DNA from: Ceratodon purpureus
Taxonomy: Eukaryota; Streptophyta; Bryopsida; Pseudoditrichales; Ditrichaceae
Direction: 5' to 3'
Assembly (NCBI GenBank): GCA_014871385.1
Contig: CM026426.1
Coordinates: forward strand, 62,969,599 to 63,033,598
Length of the DNA stretch: 64,000 bases
Each line of letters starts with the position of its first letter. Position 1 is the first letter of the stretch. The notes under the pieces were generated by a model that had not been told where the DNA came from, searched no databases, and worked only from the letters and a program-made list of their open reading frames with translations. Made by a program: the position numbers and the translations under genes. Shown piece by piece: positions 47,831 to 60,070 of the stretch.

Positions 47831-49846
47831 TACATTTTAAATTTCCCTTTAGAGTCCTTTCTTTAAACATTGTAATGTCTATATTTATAACAATAAAATT
47901 TAGCTTCAAAGAGATTTGTGTATTTCTCTTCGAGGTTTGTAATTTTTTCCACTAATTTGTTCATACATTTTGTTTATCTTTATTCTTAAAACTCCAATAT
48001 TTTAAGTTCGTCAAGTTCATGTGGTCAAAAAATTGCTAAGCTGATACGCTATTTTATGTAGAAGAGAAATGTCTCTAAATAAGAGTAGAGAGGAGAAATT
48101 CAATTTTTTCTCCATGCTCACAGTTTTTGTTCTTTAGTGCACAAACGGAATTAGATGCAGTGTCGTGGAGAGGTGTTGGCATTGAGATTAAGGGCATGTG
48201 AGGGAATTGGAGGGCTATGGGTCACTTATAAAAGTGGCGAGGGGGAACCACTTGACAAGGATCCATGGAGCCCACGCATAGATCAGTCCTACATAGGGGA
48301 CAGAAGCCATCTATGCCACAACGGCTTGATTACTGTGTGAGCGTGGCCTACGACGGCATGGGCGGAGTAGGAACGGATGTTGCCGCAAATGTAACAGATG
48401 GGATCTAGGGAGGAATAAGGTTTGGTGGACGGATCTTGGCGGGGCGAGGCCGGGTCTATGAGGGGAATGCCAATCTCAACAGTAATTTCAAAGCGCATCT
48501 GTCCATAGAAAGGTTGAAAAGAAAACAACCCATCCCAAAACCAGTTCAAAAAACAAAGTAGCTGTCCCGTGCTAATGTTTATAAAAAAAAATCTAAAAGA
48601 AAAGTATCCAAAAAAAAACCAAAAAAATCAAATAACAAAAAAAGAAATTAGCCGCGTTGCAGGCAGCAGTTGCAGCGCTTCAGAGCTGGGCTTGGTCCAG
48701 CTCTAAAGCCTACCCTGGCGCGGCCACATCTACAGCTACCTGCACAGACTGTCGCAGGCTGCCTAGTGCAGAGACTGTACCAGAACTGTGACTGTTTACT
48801 GGGTATTTTATTTCTTGCAGAGATTCTGCACAGGGCCACCGTCAAGGACCCTCTCGAGGTGCCAACTTGACTATGAACTGCATAAGCTTAGAGTAACTCT
48901 TGCCAGTCACTTCGCGACTTGGGATCTAGATGGTCCTATGATCTTCTCCGTCAAAGGATTCGTTATACATTCCCGTAGCCACCTCAGGATTTAAATGTTC
49001 ACGCACTAAATCAGATTTAGAAGTAGAATGCCCGCGAGACTACCTTCCTGAATATGCGTCGTCTGTTTCTAATTTGCACTACAATCATTTGGTCTTCGTA
49101 GAAATTTCGTCATCATCCTTTTCTCCCTTCACAACAGGTTTCTGATCCTTTTCAGCTTGCACTTGCAACTGGCGCACTTCTCAAAGGTCCCACTCGGTGA
49201 CGTGACTCTTTCCTTGATCTATTTTCTCTCTCTTCACAACTTCCAACTGTTCTTCCCGATTTCTCTCCCTTTCGTTAGTCATTGGATTGAGATCGCTGCT
49301 TCTTTTCAGAAAATGAAGGGGAAGGAAAAAACGAAAACATAGCAACAAAAACGCCGCTCTAAAAGTATTTGAGGGAGAAGACAAAGGGTTTCAGTATCCT
49401 CCTTGCTTGTGATTGAGGAGGATCGACAAGATATAGTAAGGATAATAGTAAGAGAGAGTCTAGCTTTGACAGAGTGCAGATTTAGCAAGTTAACTGCAAG
49501 TAAAGGGTAAGTTTACATCCACTATGTATTAGGAAACGTTATGGTACACCACACTAGCACCCTACAACACCTTCATTGAACCTATTCCTAAACTATCTTC
49601 CGCCCTATATAAATGAAAAGCTCAGTTCTTAATCCTTTAGATTACATACAAGCCATCCGTCTTATTGTGAGACCGCACAGGGGTCCATAATCCAATAGAC
49701 GTTAAGAAACCTAAAATCTGTTATTTTAATGTTTGGGCAATGCTAAAGAACATCGACAACCTGTGACTCCATGTAGCAAAACCAATGTGCCTGCATCGTC
49801 TCTACAATAATGTTTGCTCGCCACTCATGCACATAAGAAAATTGCT
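47831..49846. other. No gene seen; 3' flank of the downstream minus-strand gene
   Basis: A/T-rich spacer with A-runs near 48590-48650. Short frames only. The stretch next to 49846 should contain the 3'-UTR of the minus-strand host gene. Confidence 0.5.
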
Positions 49847-52800
49847 TTACATTCTACCCCCAGCCCATCCTCCCTTCACTTTCGTTTGAGATCGCACTTC
49901 TGAAAGCTTACCATCGGGTCCATAATCCCTCTCCATAGTTACGAATGTACCCTTGTTGTAGAACCACCCAATAGCCACTGTCAATATACCTTCCTCCTTA
50001 GCCTGCACACTCGCTGTAATTCCACCTGGTAACCATAAGACACTAGGATCCTCTGTGATTGGCTCGCCTTCTTCATCTTCCTCTTCAAAGTACTCTGTGA
50101 GGGGTTCTGGCAAACCATGTTTTAGCATGAATTCTTGGGTGAAGTGTACAAATGCAGGCCGAGTCAATGGCGTGGCGCCAGGCTGGTGGATCGCAGTTGC
50201 GCTCATCTCAAACGTCTTCCAAGAGCCTGTCAACTCGTTTGGTGAGATCCGGTCTCGTTGGGAGAAAGGTAGTAGGAAAGCCCCCCCTGATTCACTGGGG
50301 TTCAAGAAGAGAAAAAACAGTTAGCTTCTGCAAGGAAACTCTTCATATTCCATGTAGAGATGCCAGGTGTTCAGTCCTCTGGAGTGAGGAGAGAAGTCGA
50401 AGTTTAACAGCTAAAAAGATGCAAATGTCAAAAGGTCAGGAACAGCACAGAGATCGTAAAAAAAGTGACGATGCGCAGCATCTTTGATAAACAGATTTGA
50501 ACTTGGAGCAAGTGAAGAAATTGTTTCAAGCATTCAGAATAGACTGATACACCTGATAGACTCCATGTTGAGAGGGCCCATCCATTGTTCTTCATAGACT
50601 GTAACGCGCAGAACTTGGATCTCCTCTCCTGACTCCATAATAGCGATGGTATGAATGAGCCGTAACCTTCGATGTGTACCTGTCACTAAACACTGCAAAG
50701 TTACAACAAGAGTTCGTCAGCACAATGTAACGTGCAGATAGTTTTATTGAAGAGCGAAAGAGAGTTATCGCACGTGTTCAAGCAATGTCTTAGATTGTGT
50801 ACTGTGCCATGAGCAGAATTTTCGTCAAGCAAGAAAGATACGTACTGGGACAGTTGCATCCTTTTTCTCAAACAAGTTCACAGTCATATTTTCTGAGTAT
50901 ACCACGTAGCATACATGGAGAAGATGAGACCAGAGGCTGCCTCCTTACCTGCTCAATCTTGAAAGTCGGAGACACGAAGTCGTTTATGGGAAGATCGTCC
51001 GGCACAAGCGATAAAGGACCTCTTGAATACGAACCATCCTGTATTAACTCACTATATGAGTTACCCAAGCAGCCATCAACTGTGACACTGATGTTGAAGA
51101 GAAATATACAAGACATATCCAGATAATTTATCTGACAAAACACAAAGCTCTATATCCAATCAAATAGTAAACATAGATTAGACCCAGCTTGATAGATCGG
51201 TAATCGAGAGAGGTAGACTGACCGAGAAAAATACAAGACCTGGTTCCAAGGTCATAGTGTCCTCCTCCATAACGTCTTCCCAAACATCACCGTTTCCAGG
51301 TGCAGATTCACCCACTGGAATAGGGACATTGTCCTCAATTTTAATGGTTTCAATAACACTTTTAAGCTCTTCCAACAGCCCTGCATCAACTGTCCCTGCT
51401 TTAAACATTGATTCCCACCCTGGATCGGTTTCTCTGAGCACCCCATACTTCTGGTTTTCCTTTTCAGGGTTGTAAAGGGCATTAGCTATAGGTTCTGGTC
51501 CTTGAAGAAACTCTTTAGTCTCCTCCGCTGTACCGAACTCTTCTCCTGTAATCACCGGTGGGTAAACCATGCCTTCCGCAATTGCTGAGGATTCAAGCTC
51601 GATAGGATTGATGCCCTTCATGAAGAAATTCCCATCACCCTGTAGATCTTCCTCAAATAACTCAGAATCATCAAACTGCCAACCCCACAAAACTTTTAAG
51701 TAATGCTACATAGCCAGTAAAACTAGTCACCATGCTTTTTGATGACACGGACATTCTTGTTCCATTGCACCACTTTACACAGATTAGGAGGAATCCATAA
51801 TGACCTAAAATTTACAGCATACACAAGAAGCAAAGGCTGAATAGTACCTGTTCAAATCCTAGTTCGCCTTGGTCGTTTCCCACCTTCCACATGACATTGC
51901 GAAAAAGAGAGGTGCCGTTGATTTCGCTGTCCTCCAGTCCTGGGATTGTCTCAACTGAGCATCGCACAGCCGCATCATAAAGATACTCTTTAGAACTACC
52001 AAGCGCCACCGGCTCCATCTGAGCTGTGATGGGAGAGAATGCAGCTCCTACTCCTCTCCACACGCCCGCATTATTGCTCAAAAATGTCGGCCACAACGGA
52101 TTGGGCATTTGTTCCTGTCAACGCAGTTCATTTAGTTATGACAAACATGGTTACAACATATTGCAACTGAACTTGCTAAATATCTTCACTTCATGACCCT
52201 GCTGCAAAGTCCTTAAATCCAGAGTGACAATGTCTAGCACAATCTGCCAACGTTTGGTGGTCACAAAAAGACCATCACAACCAACGCTGAACACTGCTTG
52301 GTTAAATGCAGACATGTACGTAGCTATCCATCAAGATACATTTCTAAACCTAACTCTCTATTGCGGCAGCCATGAGCGAATTTGCTCACACGCTTCGGTG
52401 CAATTTGCAAAGGAAACCTCAGTGCAGACTGGATTGTGTTCTAGAAAAATCCCCATCATCGAGAAAGGATGCAGTAATCACAAAATAGGCAGAAATACTT
52501 GACCCTTGAACTAACTTCCTTGCACTGGAAGAAGCTATGAGCTAGAATCTAAGAAGCAGAGGAAGCTCAAACCACTCTGCAAAAGTGTGAATTGTCTGGA
52601 GACTTGGACACCATGACTAGGTGATCGGAAACCACACCGGAGATTGCAGGACTTGTTGGGTCTCTACAGGAATGCCTCCCGTGGCCACCACGCCCGTGTA
52701 GTCATCGTCGAAGTCCGTTTGAAGCCTAGGAGCCCCGCTTTCTGGCACATTTCCAATCCCGCCCGTGCTACTACAGCCTCGCCCTCCTTTCCCATCCCTG

Positions 52801-53315
52801 CTTGCAGTAGCCTCCCGTCCCTGTTGCTTTGAGCTCTGAGGTTTCGCTTCACTCTTAGAGACTTGGTACTCTGTTTCAGCAATGTCTTTGCTCCAAACAT
52901 TGGGTCTTGGACCTGTCCGTTTCGAAGGGTCTCGCTTCGACCCACCTCCGTCCCCTCCTCCTCCTCCTTTTCTTCCATTGTCCTTCCCCTTCCAGTCCTT
53001 ATCCTTACTTTCTTTCGCGCCTCTTACAACAAACCTAGACGACGCTCTAGATCGGACAATTGGGAGACGAAGAGACGACGCAGAGCTCAAGCGGTGGCGA
53101 GAGGACGAAAGTTCATGAGCACCACTACCACATTGTCTTCGAGGATATGCTACATTAATCTGTAGGGAAGAATTCCGATGCGAAGAAACAGGAATAGGCC
53201 TAGAGTGCAAACTAAAGGAATTACGCACTGTATGCGCGCGAGACCGCTGCATAGCGCGAGCAGTGGAAGTTTTGAATCTGCTCAACAATCCATGCGCAAT
53301 GGTATGCAACTCCAT
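49847..53315 (-). CDS. Six-exon host gene, 699-residue probably plastid-targeted protein, DUF3598-like (calycin-type) candidate
   Basis: Exons on the minus strand are 53315-52638, 52114-51848, 51675-51240, 51079-50949, 50692-50553 and 50294-49847. Every junction is GT-AG and all phases match, giving 2,100 bp with no internal stop. Residues 1-95 are rich in Ser, Arg and Ala and poor in acid, as in a chloroplast transit peptide. Residues about 98-215 are a Gly/Ser/Lys-rich linker. The conserved part begins NPLWPTFLSNNAGVWRGVGA and AFSPITAQMEPVAL. A second lobe has GSYSRGPLSLV and HRRLRLIHTI. The last has SWKTFEMSATAIHQPGA and LPGGITASV, ending KGGWAGGRM. The repeated G-x-W-x-G and lipid-binder-like blocks recall DUF3598 proteins of cyanobacteria and plants; that family name is from memory and needs a search. 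The gene looks intact and is flanked by transposon debris. Confidence 0.85.
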
Positions 53316-54725
53316 ATTGCACCACTGTCTTATTCAGTTCCACAGAGACAAGATTTCCACAACCAAAATTCTTGAACATCCAACCAGCGACAATCCTCAA
53401 TCACCACTGCTCCAAAATCTCCTAAACCTCTTCTCCCCCAACCAGAATCCTCGCTGCTAACATAGACCAAGATGACGACCATGACGACCATGAACAAAGC
53501 AACTCTTCCAGAATGCGAAAAGATTAAGTTAACCATACAAACTGGATGTGTTCGTTAACTACAACATCATGACGAATGAAACCTCACATCATCACCCTGC
53601 ATAACAATTAGGTCAAGCAGACGCATTCCTGTAAAGGTTTTACGGTTTGCGTGTCTCAATCTGCTCCAATAAACCGAGATTGTGCAAGTTGTGAGGTTGG
53701 AATTCTCGAGACAGGCAGAAGGAGAAACTAAAGGTTAACCCCTTGACCACTACTTTTGACTGCGACACTCTTGGCGTCCTTTTTCACCGTCAAACATATG
53801 AATATCATGGTGGTTGTCACAGTCGCAGACCTACCAGACCTTGCCACATATTGCAAATGGCTTCCTCAAGGTTGATTGCTCATCAATCATCAGTGCTTTT
53901 ACTATTACTGTACACTTGATATAAGAATGTTACTTTAGTCGTCACTGTTGACATAGGACGCACGGACCATGCCCATGACCAGCAACCCCATCACCGAGGG
54001 GTATCATATGCCCATCGACGAGGAGCTCCTCCGTGATTTTCATCACCATCCTCGCTTTGCACACATATGTTGCGTGGATTATACCTTGGCTTAGACTTTG
54101 TAAGAACGTCTTACCTTCCTTTAAGTTAGGCGGATTTTGAAGCGCCTTTTGTAATTGAGGGAATGATTGTTTGCTGAGCATGTGGCGTTCATGTATATAG
54201 GTATTGCTCAATCTGTTTCCGCTGGGCAATGTGTCGTCTAACCATGTGCCAAGTGAGTCCTGGCATTTGTCCACTTCTTTCCCATGTGCGCTGCATGTGT
54301 TTCAATGCAGGAAAGGAAATTAGAGCTTCGTGAAATGGGAATGTCTTCAAAACACGAACTTCAGAAGCAGTTCAGTAGATCTATGAGAAAGTTTCTGCAA
54401 TCTTCTGCTCGCATCAGTATCAAATTCCACTATCTCCCTTCCAAGAGTCAAGTTCATGCATTTAAGAAAATTTGAGGTCCTAGGATGCCCAAATCCGAAA
54501 TTGGAATATCCGAATTTTGTCAAAATAAAAAATTGCCATGAAATTCCACCATGCATTGTGCCATGGTGGAGTATAAGGCGGTGACAACAGATTTTCAATG
54601 GGTGGGAGCCAATCACAAATGGTGGTCCTGGATAATGCTTGTACAGTGAAAAGATAATCGTGTGTCCTTGTTGGGAGTGGGATGTACCTCGGTTTTGGGG
54701 TATTAGATGTCCTTGGTAAAGGGGC

Positions 54726-54806
54726 GTCCTTGGTGGCAACACCCACACACGTGCTTGGGCCGCCTGATGGATGTCCTTGGTGGCAACACTCACACACGTG
54801 CTAGGG
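54726..54806. repeat. Direct repeat, 34 bp twice, 47 bp apart
   Basis: GTCCTTGGTGGCAACAC followed by CACACACGTGCT-GGG occurs at 54726-54759 and 54773-54806 with two differences. Each copy contains a CACGTG box. Confidence 0.8.
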
Positions 54807-56681
54807 AGTCTGGACAAGACGTGGCGCCGGCATTTGCAGTCGTGTCGTGAACCTTGATGTGACCATAGATGGTCAACGGTGATTTTGGGTGGGAAATGTG
54901 GGATGATCGATTATTTGAGTTTAGAAAGAATCAGCTTGCAACTGTGGGCGTGATGTTGTTGCTAGTGAGGAACAGTGTCGAAATTCTTTGAATCGAAAGT
55001 TTAGGTAGTTGGAAGTCTGAAGAACCGCCAACCAACTTCGCAGGCTACTATAGTTGTTCTGCACAACACTCACAATGCCGATGGGGAATGGATTCCAACA
55101 AGGTATGAGCGGATGTCATGGGTGAGGCTCAATCCCGGGAGTATTGGGGCTTGGGCTAGACATGCGCGACGCCATGGTGGTGATGATATGAAGGGAACCT
55201 ACAAGGCCCAGATAATGGAATTTAGATTCAAGGTAGATTATCGCAAGCTTGTCATCAACAAGCCAGAACTGCAGACCATGTTGGTGAGGCATGCTTGCCA
55301 CAGGCATCGGGTGCTACTGGATTTATAGATTACCCGCAATCGGGTTCCATGCAATTGTGAGTAACGACTGACTTTGTGCTAACCATCTCCGAATCTCATG
55401 TGGCCATCCCTTTATGACGAGGAGTCGTTAATTTTGTGGTTTGCTTTGGGTGTTGGGAACAGTTTTATACCAGCCGTATTTTGAAGATTGGGTCGACCCT
55501 AATTCCATACTCGGAGTGATCATGGTTGTGCACAGCGATGTTGGTGAGGCAACTCGCAATGGGCGGTCGTGTAAGGAGCTGCTTGATGTTGGCATCTTTT
55601 TTTCTAATCTTGTCTCTGTTCTACCTACGCCAGGGCTTTTGTATGGATCAGTCGAGCCACTGCTATTGCCATCATTCAGTGATCCGGAGTGGCTTCTCCT
55701 AGATATGCATACTAGTGAGGCATTCAGAGCTAAACTGTAAGCATAATTTCAGTCTGTAACAAAGTCCACCACTGGGAGCCGTATGGGCCACCTCCAGTGG
55801 TTTATTCCTCTACATGTCTTCGTAGACCTTTTTGCTGCAGCTCAAGACACTATGAGACGAACATCCACGTTGTATATTGTGGAGAATCCCTCGGAAGAAG
55901 TGTTCACATCTCTGATGGATCCGGGTTGGCAAACCAAAGTGGTGTTTGGTAAGCATATTGTGCGGTGCACAATATCCTTACCTTCTGTAACCTTTAGGTG
56001 TGTTGCCAGTGTTGTCATCGTTGCCATTGTTGCCACTGTTGCCGCTGTTGCCATTGTAATGCCATTTCTGCATGCTATGGCCAAAACTCTCTTGTGTGTA
56101 TATGTTTTTATTGCAGAGGTACCATGTTTATTGATTAGTGTTGTACTCAAACTTTAAATATGGGAGGGAGCGTCTGGCGCAAGATGGTGTAGCTTGGGAA
56201 CAAATTGACCAAATGCAGGAAGATGACATGGTGGTGCTTCCTTGTTTTTTTCAAGGTCTTCCGGTGGCATGATTTGAGGTTGGTCAAGGGTGGCCGTTGT
56301 CACATATTCGTCGAGAGGTTGCTATCACCTTGAACAACGTGGCTCCAGAGGAACTCCGCTTTGTGCTCAAGCAAGTTGGGTATCCAGACGTTAAAGTGAA
56401 CCGCACACAATTAGAATCAGTCCTTTGGTTGCTTATCCTGTCCAATTAGAATTCACCTATCCTCGGAAAAAAGGTTGATTAAAGTAGTGAAGCAACTACT
56501 CTAAAGTATTGTTCTTGAGCTGCAAACTCATTCAACAGAAACTAGGTTGTGCCTCTTTGGGTGACATAAAAGAACACAATCATACATGCAACTCAGATAT
56601 GAACATCGCAAATCCTTCATTGAAAGATACTCCAGTGCATAGTATGGATACTGACCTCAAAGTTCTCATAAGTAAGCTCGG

Positions 56682-56795
56682 GAAGTGGAAACAAAGTGTA
56701 GAATTGCAACGCGTGAAGTGGAAACAAGCGAAGTGGAAACAGAGTGAAGTCGAAAGGCCATGGAGTGGAAACAAAGGGGAAGTGGAAACGTCCAT
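56682..56795. repeat. Degenerate minisatellite, GAAGTGGAAACA core
   Basis: Five copies of GAAGTGGAAACA or GAGTGGAAACA with spacers of 3-20 bp, encoding KWKQ-like repeats in one plus-strand frame. Confidence 0.75.
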
Positions 56796-56954
56796 GAAGT
56801 TGTGAAAAAATGCCAACTTTTTTTTCATCAAAATGTTCAGCACCAAGGCCATCCAATGAATGGAGTACAGGTTTAGCTATTATAAACACTACAAGCACTT
56901 CGATACTAACGCCATGATAGTAAAACTCGGCCGCTAACATCTTTGAACTAAACA

Positions 56955-57583
56955 CTAGATCTGTTCAATACATCTCTGAGCAAAACCCTCCACGGTCGAT
57001 ATGCTCTCCTCAACCAACAAACCTAGTGACACTGTGGAGGAAGGTGGCGCTGGTGGCAACTTGCTAGTACTTGGATTGTTGGAAGAATTGCTTGGCACGT
57101 CCTGTGCAGTTGTTGGGCATGGTTCAACGTCCCGAACAAGGCTTGTACCTTCCTGGAGCCCCCTCTTGAACTCTTCTAGCTTTTGTTTTGCTGTTTAGAA
57201 GGCAATACATCTAGCATTAGTACTTATTTCTTTAGAGAGACAACGCGGTTCCAAACAAACACATGGACCATTCCGACACATTAAATCATAACTGAAATTG
57301 TAAGCATGATACTAAACTAAAAAGAACCATGGCTAAAATTCTGAAAAATGCAGGGAGCAAAAAAACACTAAAACTTACTGTGATGCGCCAAGGTTGCAAT
57401 GGCCACATTGACAACTTCACTGTGTATGCTGCCAGCGGGTCGGCTAGCAAGTGGTTTGGGATATGGGAATGTTGGAATGAATAGAGAAATTGGTGGTTGA
57501 GGCGATGGACCCTTTACCTTGACCTTTGTTTTGGCCACCTTTGGGGCTCGTCGACCTTGATCATCGCCATCATCTTCTCTCAT
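56955..57583 (-). CDS. Two-exon gene, 146-residue Pro/Ser-rich protein
   Basis: Exon 1 is 57583-57379, ending CATCACA before a strong GTAAGT donor. Exon 2 is 57190-56955, after the acceptor TAAACAG. The joint is in phase and the total of 441 bp includes the stop. The N-terminus is acidic then basic (MREDDGDDQGRRAPK, KTKVKVKG), followed by a Pro-rich segment, a short helix (TKQKLEEFKRGLQEG) and a Ser/Pro-rich stretch ending STVEGFAQRCIEQI. No domain is recognised. It begins 67 bp downstream of the RING-like gene on the same strand, so the two may share a transcript or be parts of one element; a stop separates them. Coding quality and clean splicing support a real gene. Confidence 0.6.
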
Positions 57584-57650
57584 TTGCTTCACAAAGCCAG
57601 ACTCTTATGGACTCGATAGACATTTGCCTTTGCTGTCACGAGAGACTGGA

Positions 57651-58467
57651 CTAAGAGCGCTCCAGCCCATCAAACCCCCATGATTCCAACCAACTTGCAT
57701 CACCCAACATGCCGCAGAGAGGGCAGTTGTCACGTCCCGAAATCAGCGCTTGAAACAAGCACCAAGGGTGAAACAAACAACCACATGAATATGGCACTGC
57801 ACAGTTTGAAACAAAGAGGTAGTTGCAGCATCTACACGTTGAGTCAAGGTTAATTTTTAGAGGGACACTTGCTTCAGACATATTCTTCCCAACATGGCGT
57901 TTCAGCTTAATAGAGTGCTGGGCAATTCTCTCAGAATGCACAATTCTTCTCGAGTTGGCGCAACTGCTGTTGGGAACTCTGGTAAGCTGGACTACCGCGC
58001 TCTAAGGTTGATGCCAGCGTTGCTGCTTCCCCTCGTCAGCCTCCAATGCGTCGTTGTTGGCAACAATTGCTTTGCTGATCTTCCATTGCTCCTTGTTTAC
58101 ATCCGCCTTCTCTTACTGCACCCTCCCTAGGTGGCCAAATCTCCTTGTATGTGTGTGCTGGAACCATCTTCTCCATGACTTCTTTGGGCGTACAACCTTC
58201 CATGCAAAGTCCTACTACTCTATGGATGAATTCTTGATTGTGGATAACAGCTGATCGACCTAGCAAGCATAGTGCAGCCAGGACTAGCTTCTCTCCCAAA
58301 TTTGTTCGAATTCCCTCTAAGTCAAATGGCGCATCCCATGTAGACTCTGTATGACACTGTGATGTAGTTCCGGACTTGACAACTATTGCCTCACGATCCC
58401 GTGCCTCCATTGGCAAAACCGCTTTTCCTTTGTTGGGACAATAGGATCTCTTGCCCGAACAAGACAT
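57651..58467 (-). CDS. Two-exon gene, 228-residue RING-like zinc-finger protein
   Basis: Exon 1 is 58467-58117 (351 bp), from MSCSGKRSYCPNKG to EGA before a GTAAGA donor. Exon 2 is 57986-57651 (336 bp), after the acceptor GTAGTCCAG. Both are whole codons, so the phase-0 joint keeps the frame. The first half has a helical region (NLGEKLVLAALCLLGRSAVI). The C-terminal part is CRCCNYLFVSNCAVPYSCGC, then HPWC and NCPLCGMLG, a CxxC...CxC..H..C...CxxC arrangement like a RING finger. RING proteins usually act as ubiquitin ligases; whether this one does is unknown. The finger resembles that of the larger gene at 60-62.6 kb (CxCxxHPxC, then CxxC near the C-terminus), so the two loci look related. Confidence 0.7.
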
Positions 58468-59445
58468 GTTGCAACTATTCACCTCGATTACAAGACAGCT
58501 ACAGCATCTAGAGTGACAAAGCAGCGGCAGCTAGCTAGAGATCTAACTTTGAGCAAGCGATTGAAACAACTGTAGAAACAATGGTGGACACAGTTCAGAG
58601 CAAAGCAACACTCGACCAAGCGGGAACGGTTGATGTACCATAAAGAGGGCATGTTTTGAACCTTAAAAAATTGAGGTCGGTACCTTGGGATAATGGAAGA
58701 CGACAACACAGCCGCCAACGAGATTGACACGGCTTGGGACAGTCCTATGACCCCATAGACTTAGTGGGGCAATCGAATGCTAACTAGGTGAATAGTACTA
58801 GGAGTAGCCTGTTGACTTTCATCCTCTCTTACGGGTTTAAAAGAAAAATAGTATACTTTGGTGTAAGCCTTTGTTGCCACCGCCTTTAAATGAGTCTGCC
58901 TTTGTTGCCACTACCTGCAAATACAACACAAAGAATATAAATTGCTAGGAAGTTCTACTTGATCAAGAGAGAAGGTAAATAATCGAAAAATCATGACCTA
59001 ATTGAAACAATGATAAAAACCTTTAAAATTAAAAAACATCTTGGGATTAAAGATGAATTAGAGAAATGAAAATAAAGAGAGATGAAGGGGTTGAAGCAAA
59101 AATAGGAAAGCAGGAATAAAGCGGGGATCACGAAGTCTTTTACAATACTATTGATCAATCTAGATTTTTATGAAAAACACAATTTTATTACATATTTATA
59201 GTTGTATTTGAACTTCTTTTTAAAAAAATAATTAATCTAAGTAAATTGGATACCAAGTTAAATTGTTGTTACAAAATGAATATTGAAATAGAATTTGACA
59301 ACAGCTCAATGTGAAATGATTTTTAAATAAAATACGAATTACAAAATGAAATTATTAATGAAGTAAATCATGGTCAAATCAAGGCTTGAAGTTGCAGATG
59401 CTACAATTATCCAACAATGAGTCCTGGAGAAATAATGGACATGGT
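58468..59445. other. No gene seen; upstream region of the RING-like gene
   Basis: Contains the probable promoter of the minus-strand RING-like gene, then A/T-rich DNA from about 58950. Confidence 0.5.
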
Positions 59446-59923
59446 TGTCATAATAGATGGACGGGCCATAAAATTGTCGTGTAGTCACGTGACGGACGTG
59501 ACGGGACGACTATCGGACGGACGCTTATCGGACAGGCTCCCCCGCGCGAGCAAAATTTCTCTCCTCACAATTTACTACTGTTTACCATGGGTGGCGCCCA
59601 TCGTCGCGTGCGCGCGCGTATCTGCGCCTGCTCGCGCCCGTCAGTTGGGGTTGATCGCACCCGTCGTCTATCTCGTGCGCGCACGTCACCTGCAGTGATC
59701 GCGCCCGATTGCCCTCGCTCGATCATGGTCGCCCGCACCCGTAGCATATTGCTCTCGCCCGAAACTCTCCCGCCGAGACCCGTGCTCGCGTGTACATATA
59801 CCCGGCAGGTACCCTGGCTGTCGGAACCGCGTGCGCGCCTAGGATCAATTATCTGCTCGCGCCCATACCAGCATGTGCGCACCCGTACCAACCTGCACGC
59901 GCCCACACCGTCGCCCTCGCGAG
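59446..59923 (+). repeat. CG-rich array of CGCGCCCG-like motifs upstream of the RING pseudogene
   Basis: At least ten copies of YGCGCCCG, CGCACCCG or CGCGCCCA occur in the plus orientation, spaced irregularly by 15-40 bp. The same motif family forms the array at 63050-63640. The array ends at a TATA box. It could be an enhancer-like promoter array or the subterminal region of a transposon. Confidence 0.7.
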
Positions 59924-59931
59924 TATAAAAT
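59924..59931 (+). promoter_or_regulatory. TATA box (TATAAAAT)
   Basis: It lies 140 bp upstream of the ATG at 60071, just after the CG-rich array and before two copies of a CTCCCC-GATTTGCACCCC phrase. Transcription would start near 59955-59965. Confidence 0.6.
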
Positions 59932-60070
59932 GCCACCCCCCTCCCCAGATTTGCACCCCCCTCCCCTGATTTGCACCCCCTCACTTTGTCCATTTTGCCT
60001 TCAACAGCCCGAGGGTAGCTGATTGCTTAGTGTTACAGTGGGTTTCACAGCAATCGTTGTACCGTCCAAC

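Larger units (their letters stand above)
53316..56954. other. No confident gene; promoter side of the six-exon gene, then unassigned DNA
   Basis: 53316-53800 should hold the promoter of the six-exon gene. Frames at 53942-54274 (minus), 55113-55328, 55441-55740 and 55783-56157 (plus) are open but show no domain. The last contains a GTTGCCATT-type 9-bp microsatellite (about 56010-56060) encoding VAIVATVAAVAIV. Confidence 0.4.

Noticed and set aside
59565..59993. Arg-rich frames on both strands in the CG-rich array
   Set aside because: CG-rich sequence lacks stops by composition; the Arg/Ala/Pro content is typical of artefacts.
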